A stretch of 53,256 nucleotides of DNA from Candidatus Rokuibacteriota bacterium (GCA_030647435.1 JAUSJX010000007.1:1-53256); one strand, 5' to 3'; positions 1-12,694 are shown, counted from the stretch's first letter. The notes: generated by a model from the letters alone, not told the origin. Program-made: numbers and translations.

Positions 1-129
1 CTCGCCATAGAGCGGATGAACTGGCAACCGGATCGTCGCCATCGGCCCGCTCGCGAGCTCACCCGTCCGAGGCCGAAGGGGCTTCGTCGCGTTCTGCTTG
101 GCCTTGGTAGTGCGCTTTGTCTTAGTTTG

Positions 130-1130
130 TCTGGTGCTTCGCAGCGGGCTGCAATTGAATATCCACTTCCACACGCTCGTGCTCGACGGCGCCTTCAGCG
201 AGACTCGACCCGGACACCTCACCTTTCACCCTGCACCCCTCCCGAGCGACGAGGACGTGGCGCACGTCCTCGCCACCGTCCGTGCCCGCGGGGGACGGCG
301 GCTCGCCCGCCGCCAGCTCGAGCCTGCAGATGACCGCGCGCCGCCCGATCCCCTCAGCGAGCCCTCGCCCGGGCTGGCCGGTCTCGTCCGCGCCGCCGTC
401 CAGGGCCGCGTCGCCCTCGGTCCCCGCGCCGGCGCTCGCGTCCGGCGCGTCGGCGACGAGCCGGCGTTGGACCCCGTCAGCTCCCGCGGGCCCCGCCAGG
501 CCCAGCTCGACGGCGTCGATCTCCACACCCGCGTCTGGGTCCCCCCCACCGATCGCGCCCGCCTCGCACAGCTCTGCCGCTACCTCCTCCGCCCCCCGCT
601 CGCCCAGGCCCGCGTCCCGCTCCGGCCCGACGGGCGTGTCCTCGTCACGCTGCAGACGGTCTGGCGCGATGGCACCTCGCCTCGCCTCTTCGAGCCCATC
701 GAACTGCTGGAGACGCTCGCCGCGATCACGCCTCGCCCGGCGATCACCTTGGTGCGCTAGCACGGCGTCCTCGCCCCGCAGGCGCGCTGGCGCTCACAGG
801 GCGTCCGCGACGGCCGCGCGTCCCCTGACGTCACCGTGTGCTCGCTCGAGGCCAGTCCCCGCGCCGCCGGTACCCCGGACCCGTGGACCTGGGCCGCGCT
901 GATGCGCCGCGGGTTCGCTCTCGATGTCCTCGCCTGTCCCCGCTGTGGTGGCCGCCTGCGCGTCATCCCACCGTGCAGGATCCCCTCGCCGGGCAGGCCA
1001 TCCTCGCCCACCGTGCCCGCTCCGGCGCCCCCGCGCCGCCCGGCCCCGCCCCACCCGCGCCCGCCGCGCCCTCACGGAGCCCGCAGCGCAGTCCGTCTCT
1101 CGCTGCTGCCCCGGCCACCCGGCGGCGCCC
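130..1130 (+). pseudogene. Decayed IS91-type (Y2/HUH) transposase
   Basis: Remnant of a rolling-circle transposase of the IS91 type. Homology starts near 140 with NIHFHTLVLDGAF, whose HFH is the HUH metal-binding motif. It runs through QGRVALGPRAGARV and LCRYLLRPPLAQARV, the expected catalytic Tyr region, to FEPIELLETLAAITP. A TAG at 758-760 interrupts the normally continuous LVRYHGVLAP stretch, and the frame then resumes (HGVLAPQARW). The C-terminal zinc-knuckle-like CPRCGGRLRVI follows at about 928-966. A +/-1 frameshift near 965-975 moves the tail (VQDPLAGQAILAH) into another frame. The N-terminal third cannot be recognised in any frame. At least one nonsense codon and one frameshift make it inactive. 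The bases from about 1130 to 1254 show only the leader of the next gene. Confidence 0.8.
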
Positions 1131-1254
1131 CCCCGGCCCCGCAGCCGCACCCCTCCGCCCGCTTCCGTGCACTTGCCAGCAGGGCCGGCGTCGGCTAGAC
1201 TCACTTCTCGCTCACGGTCCGGCGTCGAACCGATCCGTTTTCGCGGAGGTCGCC

Positions 1255-2919
1255 ATGACAGTTTCGCGGCCGCTTGCCCTGCTGCTCTCCCTGGTATCCG
1301 TCCTCACATTGCTCGGCACGATGGCCCCAGCCAGGGCGCAGGCGCCTCGGGCCTCGCCGACCTCCCAGCCGTCGCAGACTCCCCAGGCGTCGCAGACTCC
1401 AAAATACGGCGGGGTGCTCGTCACCCACCCGCTGTCCGCGACGCCGAGCCTCTCCCCCCACGAAGAGTCCACCGTTGCCACGACGCAGCAGGCCAGCCCC
1501 TGCTTCAACAACCTCGTCTACTACGATCCAGCCAAGAAGCAGGAGAGCGTCGACACGCTGATTCCCGAGCTGGCGGAGAAGTGGTCGTGGCAGGACGGCC
1601 ACCGGAACCTGGTCTTCTTCCTCCGCCGGGACGTCAGGTGGCATGACGGCAAGCCATTTACGTCGCAGGACGTGAAGTACACCTTCGACATGGTGCGCGG
1701 GGCGCCCGACGCCAAGGCCAAGCTCAAAGTCAACCCGCGCAAGCTCTGGTTCGAGAACATCGACGCGATCGAGGCGCCGGACTCGTACACGGTGGTCTTC
1801 CGGCTCAAGCGTCCGCAGCCGTCGCTCCTCCCCATGCTGGCTTCGGGCTACTCGCCCGTCTACCCGGCGCACGTGCCGCTCGCCGAGTTCAAGAACCGCT
1901 GCGTCGGCACCGGGCCGTTCAAGCTCAAGGAGAACAAGCCCGGCGAGTACATCGAGTACGTGAAGAACCCCGACTACTTCGTCAAGGGCCGGCCGTACCT
2001 CGACGGGATCAAGTTCGTGGTCATCCGGGACCGCTCGACCCAGATTGCGGCGGTCCAGTCGGGCCAGCTCGACCTGGCGGGCACCGGCTGGAACCGGACG
2101 AATGCCGAGGACGCCAAGAAGGGCGCGCCGAAGCTGGTCGTGGTCGAGATGGACAACAACGTCAACGACAATGTCCTCATCAACTTCAAGAAGCCGCCAT
2201 TCAACGACCGACGGGTGCGGCAGGCGATCAATCTGGCGCTCGACCGCAAGGGGTACCTGGTGGGGCCGCGGCAGGGCGCGGCCACGTTCGGCGGAGCTTT
2301 GCTGCCGCGGCCGGCCGGCGTTTGGGGGCTGCCCGCCGTCGAGGTCGCCCGGCTCGCCGGGATGGGTGATCCGGCCAAGCAAAAGGCCGAGGCCAGGAAG
2401 CTCCTCGCCGAGGCCGGCTTCGGCCCTGGCAATCCGCTCAAGTTCACGCTGTCCACCCGCGCGCTCGCGCTGTACGTGGACACCGCGAGCTGGATGGTCG
2501 ACCAACTCCAGCAGATCGGGGTCGAGACCACCCTCGAGCAGATCGAGACCGGGGTCTGGCACCCGAAGATGACCCGGCTCGAGTACCAGGTCGCGCTGAA
2601 CCTCACCGGCATCGGCATCGACGACCCCGACGCCCAGCTCTTCGAGAACTACCGGTGCGGATCGCAGCGGAACTTCTCCGGCTACTGCTCGGAGGAGATC
2701 GACCGGCTCATGGTCGAGCAGTCGCAGACCCTCGATCCGAAGAAGCGGCTCGCGCTGGTTAACGAGATCGATCGAAAGCTCCAGGCGGACGGGGCGCGGC
2801 CGATCCTCGGCTGGGCCAAGCAACACTATGTGCTGTGGCCGCACGTCAAGGGCTGGGTCGTGCACGAGAACTCCATCTACAACGTGAGCCGGCGCCAGGA
2901 CGTCTGGCTGGACAAGTAA
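1255..2919 (+). CDS. ABC transporter substrate-binding protein, peptide/nickel family 5
   Basis: Periplasmic binding protein of the DppA/OppA type (SBP family 5), 554 aa, expected to capture peptides or a similar solute for the permeases that follow. The ATG at 1255 has GGAGG seven bases upstream, and the protein starts with a signal peptide (residues 1-29, ending ARAQA). A low-complexity Ser/Gln/Thr/Pro linker (about 33-50) built from a repeated SQTPQA-like unit precedes KYGGVLV, the usual start of the mature fold. Family-typical segments are ELAEKWSW, FFLRRDVRWHDGKPFTSQDV and GTGPFKLKE. An upstream in-frame extension to 838 lies in transposase remnant and is rejected. The true substrate cannot be read from sequence. 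Confidence 0.9.
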   Translation: MTVSRPLALLLSLVSVLTLLGTMAPARAQAPRASPTSQPSQTPQASQTPKYGGVLVTHPLSATPSLSPHEESTVATTQQASPCFNNLVYYDPAKKQESVDTLIPELAEKWSWQDGHRNLVFFLRRDVRWHDGKPFTSQDVKYTFDMVRGAPDAKAKLKVNPRKLWFENIDAIEAPDSYTVVFRLKRPQPSLLPMLASGYSPVYPAHVPLAEFKNRCVGTGPFKLKENKPGEYIEYVKNPDYFVKGRPYLDGIKFVVIRDRSTQIAAVQSGQLDLAGTGWNRTNAEDAKKGAPKLVVVEMDNNVNDNVLINFKKPPFNDRRVRQAINLALDRKGYLVGPRQGAATFGGALLPRPAGVWGLPAVEVARLAGMGDPAKQKAEARKLLAEAGFGPGNPLKFTLSTRALALYVDTASWMVDQLQQIGVETTLEQIETGVWHPKMTRLEYQVALNLTGIGIDDPDAQLFENYRCGSQRNFSGYCSEEIDRLMVEQSQTLDPKKRLALVNEIDRKLQADGARPILGWAKQHYVLWPHVKGWVVHENSIYNVSRRQDVWLDK

Positions 2920-2962
2920 AGCAGACGGGGCCGGGCGCCCTCGCCTCCGACCCCGAAGCGCC

Positions 2963-3919
2963 ATGCGTGTCTACGTCTTCAAGCGTCTCGTCATCGCGGG
3001 CGTCACCCTCCTGGGGATGTCCATCCTCATCTTCGTCCTCATGCGTCTGGCGCCCGGCAATATCACCGACATCGTTTTCGAGTCGGCCGGCTACGTTGAC
3101 GAGGCGGACCGCAAGCGCCTGGAGGCGGAGCTGGGAATCGACAAGCCCGTCGCCGTGCAGTACGCGCACTGGCTCGGCGAATTCGTCCGCGGTGATCTCG
3201 GCAAGTCGTATCGCTACGACCTTCCCGCGTGGGAGGTGATCAAGCCGCGACTGCCCGTCACGCTGGAGCTGGCGGTGCTGGCCCTCGGCTTCTCGGTGCT
3301 TCTCGGCGTGCCGGCGGGCGTGATCAGCGCCACGCGGCGGGGTCGTCCCCTCGACTACGCGCTGCGCGTCCTGTCCCTCGCCGGCCTGTCCATGCCGTCC
3401 TTCTGGCTCGGGATGATCGTGATCCTGGTGCTCGTCCGTTCGCTCGGCTTGATCCCGTCGATGACCTACGTCTCGCCATTCGAGAACCTGGGCGCCAATC
3501 TGTTCCAGTTTCTCCTGCCGGGGCTGGCGGTGGGCTACCGCAGCTCCGCCCTCATCATGCGCATCACGCGCTCGGCCATGCTCGAGGTGCTGCGGGAGGA
3601 CTATATCCGGACGGCGTGGGCCAAGGGCCAGCGGGAGACCCAGGTGGTATGGCGGCACGCATTCAAGAACGCCTCGCTGCCCGTCATCACGCTCATCGGC
3701 ATCGAGTTCGCGTTCCTCATCGGGGGCCTGATCGTCACCGAGACCGTCTTCAACCTGCCCGGCGTGGCGCGCTACCTGGTCGACGCCATCCAGGTCCGCG
3801 ACTACCCGATCGTCCAGAACCTGGTCATGCTGATCGCGGTGGTGGTGGTGCTGGCCAACCTCGCCGTCGATCTTCTTTACACGTGGCTCGACCCGCGGAT
3901 CAAGTACGGAAGGGCCTGA
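2963..3919 (+). CDS. Peptide-type ABC transporter permease (DppB/OppB family)
   Basis: Inner-membrane permease of 318 aa, the normal family length. It has an N-terminal membrane helix (about residues 9-29), a periplasmic segment, then five more helices. The cytoplasmic EAA loop that contacts the ATPase is visible as LREDYIRTAWAKG (about 210-222). It forms a heterodimer with the DppC-like protein encoded next, with which it overlaps by one base (TGATG). It follows the binding protein by 43 bases, so the three are probably one transcript. No ATPase gene of this system is in the window. Confidence 0.92.
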   Translation: MRVYVFKRLVIAGVTLLGMSILIFVLMRLAPGNITDIVFESAGYVDEADRKRLEAELGIDKPVAVQYAHWLGEFVRGDLGKSYRYDLPAWEVIKPRLPVTLELAVLALGFSVLLGVPAGVISATRRGRPLDYALRVLSLAGLSMPSFWLGMIVILVLVRSLGLIPSMTYVSPFENLGANLFQFLLPGLAVGYRSSALIMRITRSAMLEVLREDYIRTAWAKGQRETQVVWRHAFKNASLPVITLIGIEFAFLIGGLIVTETVFNLPGVARYLVDAIQVRDYPIVQNLVMLIAVVVVLANLAVDLLYTWLDPRIKYGRA

Positions 3920-4812
3920 TGGCAATCCGCGCGCTGGACGTCGCGGTGCCGGCCGCCCTCCCGGAGGAGCGCGGATGGGGTGGCGCCCTCTGGCTGTTCG
4001 TGCGAAAGAATCCCCTCGGCGCTGCCGGCGGGCTCTTGATGCTGCTCCTGATCCTCGCCGCCGCCCTCGCCGGGATTCTCGCCACCCACAACCCGATCCG
4101 CACCTCGATGCGCGTGCTGGTGGCGCCCGGCGCCGAGTTCTGGCTGGGGACGGACAACCTCGGCCGCGATCTTTGGAGCCGGGTCGTGTACGGCGCCCGC
4201 ATCTCGCTCCTCGTGGGCGTCTCCTCCACGCTCATGGGAGCGGTGACGGGGGGGCTGATCGGGCTCGTATCGGGCTACGTCGGAGGCAAGACGGACCTGA
4301 TCGCCCAGCGGCTGATGGACATCATGCAGGCGCTTCCGATCCTGGTCCTGGCCCTGGTCATGGCGGCGGCCCTCGGCCCCTCGCTCATCAATACCATCAT
4401 CGCCATCTCGGTGGTGATCGCGCCGCGCGCTGCCCGCGTCGTTCGCGCCAGCGTGCTTGCCATCCGCGAATTTGCCTTCATCGAGGCGGCCCGCGCCTTG
4501 GGCGTCAGCCATTCGCGGGTCGCCTTCCTTCACATCCTGCCGAACACCTTCGGGCCCTTCGTCGTGCTGGTCACCGCCCAGGTCGGCGGCGCCATCCTGG
4601 CCGAGGCGGCGCTCTCGTTCCTCGGACTCGGCATTCCGGAGCCCTACCCGTCCTGGGGGCGGATGCTGTCGATTGCCGCCGCCGAGTACGCTCAGAAGGC
4701 GCCGTGGCTCGTGATCTACCCCGGACTCGCCATCAGCGTGGCCGTCTTCGGCACGAACCTGCTGGGCGACGCGCTCCGCGACACGCTGGACCCGCGGCTC
4801 CGCGGCTCCTGA
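3919..4812 (+). CDS. Peptide-type ABC transporter permease (DppC/OppC family)
   Basis: Second permease of the peptide-type importer, 297 aa. The ATG overlaps the preceding stop (TGATG), which fixes the start. An N-terminal OppC-type helix (about residues 33-55) is followed by the family hallmark FWLGTDNLGRD (about 74-84) and the EAA loop FIEAARALGVS (about 187-197). DppD/DppF-type ATPases normally follow at this point, but the next gene is nuoL, so the energising subunits must be encoded elsewhere or be shared. The 77 bases after the stop hold the nuoL promoter. Confidence 0.92.
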   Translation: MAIRALDVAVPAALPEERGWGGALWLFVRKNPLGAAGGLLMLLLILAAALAGILATHNPIRTSMRVLVAPGAEFWLGTDNLGRDLWSRVVYGARISLLVGVSSTLMGAVTGGLIGLVSGYVGGKTDLIAQRLMDIMQALPILVLALVMAAALGPSLINTIIAISVVIAPRAARVVRASVLAIREFAFIEAARALGVSHSRVAFLHILPNTFGPFVVLVTAQVGGAILAEAALSFLGLGIPEPYPSWGRMLSIAAAEYAQKAPWLVIYPGLAISVAVFGTNLLGDALRDTLDPRLRGS

Positions 4813-4834
4813 CGCGCGCCGCGCCCCCGCGTTC

Positions 4835-4863
4835 TTGACACCCCCCACCCCTTCCGATAGAGT
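4835..4863 (+). promoter_or_regulatory. Sigma70-like promoter for nuoLMN
   Basis: TTGACA (4835-4840, perfect -35 consensus) is followed after exactly 17 bases by TAGAGT (4858-4863, four of six -10 positions). The predicted start of transcription is near 4870, leaving a leader of roughly 20 bases. No Shine-Dalgarno sequence is visible in that leader, so translation of nuoL may start weakly or rely on another signal. The site separates nuoLMN from the ABC genes upstream. Confidence 0.75.
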
Positions 4864-4889
4864 GTGGCGGGTTTGTACCTAAAAGCACA

Positions 4890-6766
<1,877 letters not shown>

Positions 6767-6770
<4 letters not shown>

Positions 6771-8281
6771 GAGCGGTCCTGTCGGCGGTGACCTTCCTGC
6801 CCGTGGTGGGCGCCGCCCTCATCTTCGTCCTGCCGCGCCGCTGGGAGGGCATGGTCAAGGTGACCGCCCTCGCAACGAGCATCGTGACCTTCGCGGTCTC
6901 GGTGCCGCTGTTCACGCGCTTCGACGCGTCGCTGTCCGCCTACCAGTTCGTCGAGCAACGCGCGTGGATGCCCACCCTCGGCGTCTCGTACCACCTGGGC
7001 GTGGACGGGATCAGCCTGCTGCTGGTGCTGCTGACGACCTTCCTGATGCCGCTCGTCCTGCTCTCCTCGTGGCACTCGATCGAGCGACGCTGGAAGGAGT
7101 TCGCGATCACGATGCTGCTGCTCGAGACGGGGATGCTGGGCGTGTTCGTGGCGCTCGACCTCTTCCTCTTCTACGTCTTCTGGGAGGCGATGCTGATCCC
7201 GATGTACCTCATCATCGGGATCTGGGGCGGGCCCAATAGGGTATATGCCGCGGTCAAGTTCGTGCTGTACACGCTCTTCGGCTCGCTGCTGATGCTGGTC
7301 GCCATCCTCGCGCTCTACTTCCTCCACGGGGCGGCGACGGGCGCCTACACCTTCGACCTGCCGGTGCTCGTGCGCTACGTGCTGCCCGCCGGCCGGGCGC
7401 AGAACCTCATGTTTCTCGCCTTCGCGCTGGCCTTCGCCATCAAGGTGCCGATGTGGCCGTTCCACACCTGGCTGCCCGACGCTCACACCGAGGCGCCCAC
7501 GCCGGGCAGCGTGATCCTGGCGGGCGTGCTGCTGAAGATGGGCACGTACGGATTCCTCCGCTTCTGCCTGCCGCTCTTCCCCCAGGCGACCATGACCTTC
7601 GCGCCGTGGATGTTCGCGCTGGCCGTGATCGGCATCATCTACGGCGCCTGGGTCTCGACGGTGCAGGCCGACATGAAGAAACTGGTCGCCTACTCGAGCG
7701 TCAGCCACCTGGGCTTCGTGGTGCTCGGACTGTTCACGCTGAACCCGCAGGGCATGGTCGGCGCCATCATCCAGATGGTCAACCACGGCCTCTCGACGGG
7801 CGCGCTCTTCCTGATCGTGGGCATGCTCTACGAGCGGCGGCACACCCGGCTCATCGCCGACTACGGCGGGCTGTGGAGCGTCGTGCCGGCGCTCTCGGTG
7901 ATCTTCCTCATCGTGACCCTTTCCTCCATCGGCCTGCCGGGGCTCAACGGGTTCGTGGGCGAGTTCCTCATCCTGGTCGGCGCCTTCCAGGTTCACCGGC
8001 CGGCAGCCGTGCTCGCCACGACGGGGATCATCTTCGCCGCCGTCTATCTCCTGTGGATGTACCAGCGGGTGATCTTCGGCGAAGTGACGCATGAAGAGAA
8101 CCGCCGGCTCCCGGACCTGTCCCTCCGCGAGTGGGTCATCCTGGTGCCGGTGCTTGTCTTCATCGTCTGGATCGGCGTGTACCCGGTCGCGTTCACGGGC
8201 AAGACCGAGGCGAGCGTCCAGGCGCTCATCACCCAGGTCCAGACGAAAGCGGCCGCGACGGCCGCGATGGCATCACGATGA
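6767..8281 (+). CDS. nuoM: NADH-quinone oxidoreductase subunit M
   Basis: Second antiporter-like complex I subunit, 504 aa, about 14 membrane helices. The GTG at 6767 overlaps the nuoL stop as GTGA; a longer reading back to 6659 would run inside nuoL and is rejected. Hallmarks are LGVDGISLLLVLLTTFLMP, the FYVFWEAMLIPMYLIIGIWG segment with the conserved Glu, KVPMWPFHTWLPDAHTEAPT, and the pump lysine region VQADMKKLVAYSSVSHLGFV. Translational coupling with nuoL and nuoN is likely from the overlaps. Confidence 0.96.
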
Positions 8282-9738
8282 CAGACTCGATCCTGCTCCC
8301 CGTGGTGAGCCTGCGCGTCATCGCGCCGGCCGCGGTGCTGGCGGTGACGGGCTTCGTCCTGATGCTGCTCGATCTCCTGCCGCCGCGGCAGCGCCGCGAG
8401 CACATGGCCTTCGTGGGGCTGGCGGGGGTCGCCGCCGCGCTCGTCGCCACGGTGCTGCTCTGGGGCTCGGAAGAGTCCGGCTTTCAGGGCATGGTCGTGC
8501 TTGACAACTTCACCCTGTTCCTGACGCTCGTCATCGGGTACGCGACGGGGCTGGTGCTGCTCCTGTCGATCGACTACCTGCAGCGCCTGGGGATGGAGAC
8601 GGGCGAGTTCTACATCCTCGTGCTGTTCGCCGCCACGGGCATGGTCGTGATGGCCGGCGCCAACGACCTGATCGTCGTCTTCCTCGGGCTCGAGACCATG
8701 TCGCTGGCCCTGTACGTTCTGGCGGGCATCTTCCGCACGCGGATCGAGGCGGGCGAGGCCTCGATGAAGTACTTCCTGCTGGGCGCCTTCGCCTCGGGTT
8801 TTTTCCTCTACGGCATCGCGCTGATCTACGGCGCGACGGGCTCGACCAACTTCAACAAGATCGGCGCGGCCGTTGCCGCGGGGGCGGCGCGTGACCCGCT
8901 GCTCCTGATCGGTTTCGGGCTCCTCCTGGTGGGCTTCGGCTTCAAGATCTCCGCGGTGCCGTTCCACATGTGGACGGCGGACGTCTACGAGGGCGCCCCG
9001 ACGTCGGTGACGGCATTCATCGCCACCGGATCGAAGGCCGCGGCCTTTGCGGCGCTGGTGCGGGTGCTGCTCGTGGCGCTCCGGCCGCTCCAGGGCGAGT
9101 GGGCGTGGCTCTTCTGGGGGCTGGCCGTGCTGAGCATGACCCTCGGCAACGTGGTCGCCATCGCCCAGCAGAACCTCAAGCGCATGCTCGCGTACTCCTC
9201 CATCGCCCACGTCGGCTACATGCTGGTCGGCATCGTCGCGGGCGGCTCTTTCGGCAACGGCGGCGTGCTCTTCTATCTCCTCGTGTACACGTTCACGACG
9301 GCCGGCGCCTTCGGCGTGATCCTGCTGCTCGAGCGCGGCGGCGAGGAGGCCGTGCGCATCGGGGACACGGCCGGTCTCGCGGCGCGTCACCCGCTGGCGG
9401 CGCTCGCGCTGTCCGTGTTCCTTCTCTCGCTGGTCGGCATTCCGCCGACGGCGGGCTTCGTCGGCAAGTTCTACCTGTTCGGCGCCGCGATCCGGTCGGG
9501 CTACATCTGGCTGGCGGTCATCGGCGTGCTCAACTCGGCCGTGGCGGCCTACTACTATCTGCGCGTCATCGTCAGCATGTACATGCGCGAGCCGGAAGGG
9601 ACGCCGACCGTGCTCGCGCCCTCTTTCGCGGGCGCGCTCGCCCTGGTCGTCGCCCTCTGGGGCGTGATTCAGCTCGGGATCATGCCCGCGCCGATTTTCG
9701 ATCTGGCACAGTCAGCGGTCCTGCCGCTCCTCCGCTAG
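8278..9738 (+). CDS. nuoN: NADH-quinone oxidoreductase subunit N
   Basis: Third antiporter-like complex I subunit, 486 aa, a standard length. The ATG overlaps the nuoM stop (ATGA). Diagnostic segments are the Glu-bearing helix around VFLGLETMSLALYVLAG, KISAVPFHMWTADVYEGAPT, and QQNLKRMLAYSSIAHVGYML, which carries the conserved Lys. It is the last gene of the nuoLMN block. Immediately downstream is a 419-base gene-free stretch with paired palindromic elements that may end the transcript. Confidence 0.96.
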   Translation: MTDSILLPVVSLRVIAPAAVLAVTGFVLMLLDLLPPRQRREHMAFVGLAGVAAALVATVLLWGSEESGFQGMVVLDNFTLFLTLVIGYATGLVLLLSIDYLQRLGMETGEFYILVLFAATGMVVMAGANDLIVVFLGLETMSLALYVLAGIFRTRIEAGEASMKYFLLGAFASGFFLYGIALIYGATGSTNFNKIGAAVAAGAARDPLLLIGFGLLLVGFGFKISAVPFHMWTADVYEGAPTSVTAFIATGSKAAAFAALVRVLLVALRPLQGEWAWLFWGLAVLSMTLGNVVAIAQQNLKRMLAYSSIAHVGYMLVGIVAGGSFGNGGVLFYLLVYTFTTAGAFGVILLLERGGEEAVRIGDTAGLAARHPLAALALSVFLLSLVGIPPTAGFVGKFYLFGAAIRSGYIWLAVIGVLNSAVAAYYYLRVIVSMYMREPEGTPTVLAPSFAGALALVVALWGVIQLGIMPAPIFDLAQSAVLPLLR

Positions 9739-9771
9739 TGTCCCGACCCAGAAATCCGCTGATGAGGCGCC

Positions 9772-9914
9772 GGGCGGGGCCGGGGGCCCTCCCCGTGGAC
9801 CACGCTGACTCGCGCCCCGCTGGAGCGTCTCCTAAGGAGCCACGAGATCCCGGTTGTCGGCTTCGGCAACGCGCAGAAGATACGGGTCCACGGGGAGGGC
9901 CCCCGGCCCCACCC
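9772..9914 (+). repeat. Palindromic element copy 1 (143 bp, 28-bp inverted termini)
   Basis: The arms at 9772-9799 and 9887-9914 are inverted repeats matching at 27 of 28 positions (my own hand alignment). They flank an 87-base core. The core begins CCACGCTGACTCGC and ends CGCAGAAGATACGGG, both shared with copy 2. The frame read from 9772 is open but has no ATG, GTG or TTG start with a ribosome binding site, so coding is not supported. It could be a REP/MITE-like mobile palindrome or a structured RNA. Confidence 0.85.
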
Positions 9915-9977
9915 GGCTTCGCGCGAGTGGACGCCCCGCTGACTCAGGACGCGAGAAGTCGATCGACGCACAGCGGA

Positions 9978-10120
9978 GGACGGGGACGGGGGTGCCCTCC
10001 CCGGACCCGTATCTTCTGCGGGTCGTCGAAGCGGCGGACTGAAGTCTCGTGGCCCCTGACGAGAAGGGATAGCGGGTTGCGAGTCAGCGTGGTCCGGGGA
10101 GGGCACCCCCGTCCCCGTCC
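9978..10120 (-). repeat. Palindromic element copy 2 (143 bp, perfect 28-bp inverted termini), inverted relative to copy 1
   Basis: The arms at 9978-10005 and 10093-10120 are perfect 28-bp inverted repeats. On the minus strand the 87-base core aligns with copy 1 without gaps, about 67 of 87 bases identical, with the identity concentrated at both ends and in GCCACGAGA. The arm sequence differs from that of copy 1, yet the two arms within each copy match each other almost perfectly, so the pairing rather than the exact sequence is being kept. Confidence 0.85.
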
Positions 10121-10157
10121 ACTAATCTGCACGCGAACTTCCGGGACGGAATCCTAA

Positions 10158-10933
10158 TTGGCGATCAGGTTTCCGTACCGCGGCTGGCTCTTCGACCTCG
10201 ACGGCACCATCTACCTCGGCGAGGCGCTGATCCCCGGCGCGGCAGAGGCCATCGCCGCGCTGCGCGCCGACGGCAGGCGCGTGGGTTTTCTCTCGAACAA
10301 GCCGCTCCAGACCCGCGAGGACTACGCCGCCAAGCTCAGCCGCCTGGGGGTGCCGGCCTCGGCCGACGACGTGATCAACTCGTCGCTCGTCCTCGCGCGC
10401 CACCTCCGCGCCCTCGACCCCGGCGCGCCGGTTTTCGTCATCGGTGAGCCGCCGATGCTGGCGGAGATGCGCGCGCACGGCTTCGAGGTGCGCGACGACC
10501 CACGCGTGCGGTGGGTGGTGATCGCCTTCGACCGGACCTTCACGTACGCCAAGCTCAACACGGCGCTCCAGGCCGTGAAGCAGGGCGCGCGGCTCATCGC
10601 GACCAACCCGGACCGCACCTGCCCGGTCGAGGGCGGCGAGATCCCCGACTGCGCCGGCATGATCGCGGCCGTCGAAGCTGTCACCGACCGCAAAGTCGAG
10701 GCCATCGTGGGCAAGCCCTCGCCCATCATCCTCGAGGTCGCGCTCCAGGCCCTCGGCTGCCCCGCATCGGACTCCGTCATCGTCGGCGACCGCATCGAGA
10801 CCGACATGGTCATGGGCAAGCGGATGGGACTCGCGACCATCCTCGTGCTCTCCGGCGTCACGCGCCCCGACGACCCGCGAATCGCCGCGCTCGCTCCCGA
10901 CCACGTGCTACGATCGGTCCGGGAGCTGATCGC

Positions 10934-10937
<4 letters not shown>
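10158..10937 (+). CDS. HAD-superfamily phosphatase, NagD/phosphoglycolate type (HAD-IIA)
   Basis: Cytosolic phosphatase of 259 aa. The HAD motifs are in order: nucleophile motif FDLDGTIY (about residues 12-19), motif II FLSNKP (about 45-50), motif III with GKPSP, and motif IV VGDRIETDMVMG. The C2a-type cap of the NagD/PGP/AraL group lies between motifs II and III. It appears to start at TTG (10158); no better start with the complete first strand is visible. It overlaps glpD by four bases (GTGA), so it belongs to the glycerol operon. Family members act on phosphoglycolate, glycerol-3-phosphate or small sugar phosphates; the context makes glycerol-3-phosphate or a related triose a reasonable guess only. 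Confidence 0.85.
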
Positions 10938-12559
<1,622 letters not shown>

Positions 12560-12563
12560 TTCG

Positions 12564-12572
12564 TGCTATAGT
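12564..12572 (+). promoter_or_regulatory. Extended -10 promoter candidate before the ugpB-like gene
   Basis: TGC followed by TATAGT (12567-12572) matches an extended -10 element (TGn plus five of six -10 positions). A weak -35 (TTCCGA, 12545-12550) lies about 16 bases upstream inside the end of glpD. It could drive the ugp-like genes separately from glpD. The predicted leader would be more than 100 bases long and shows no recognisable riboswitch. Confidence 0.45.
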
Positions 12573-12694
12573 CCCTCCCGCTTGGCGCAACGATGCGCAA
12601 ACTTCACGAGCCCGCAACGCGATCGATACACGCCACCGGTAGCATCACGGGCGTCGGCATCCCCATGGATTCACCCCTGACGAGGAGGACAGCC

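Larger units (their letters stand above)
9739..10157. other. Gene-free stretch between nuoN and the HAD phosphatase gene
   Basis: This 419-base stretch has no convincing gene. Short open frames on both strands exist only because it is nearly palindromic. It contains two 143-bp elements (9772-9914 and 9978-10120) in opposite orientation, separated by 63 bases, which are described separately. The remaining bases are 33 bases after nuoN and 37 bases before the next start codon. Confidence 0.85.

Noticed and set aside
838-1254. N-terminal extension of the peptide-binding protein
   Set aside because: It reads through transposase remnant; the ATG at 1255 has a ribosome site and opens a signal peptide.
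9854-10132. Short genes on both strands between nuoN and the HAD gene
   Set aside because: All arise from the near-palindromic sequence of the two repeat elements and change sense with the strand.
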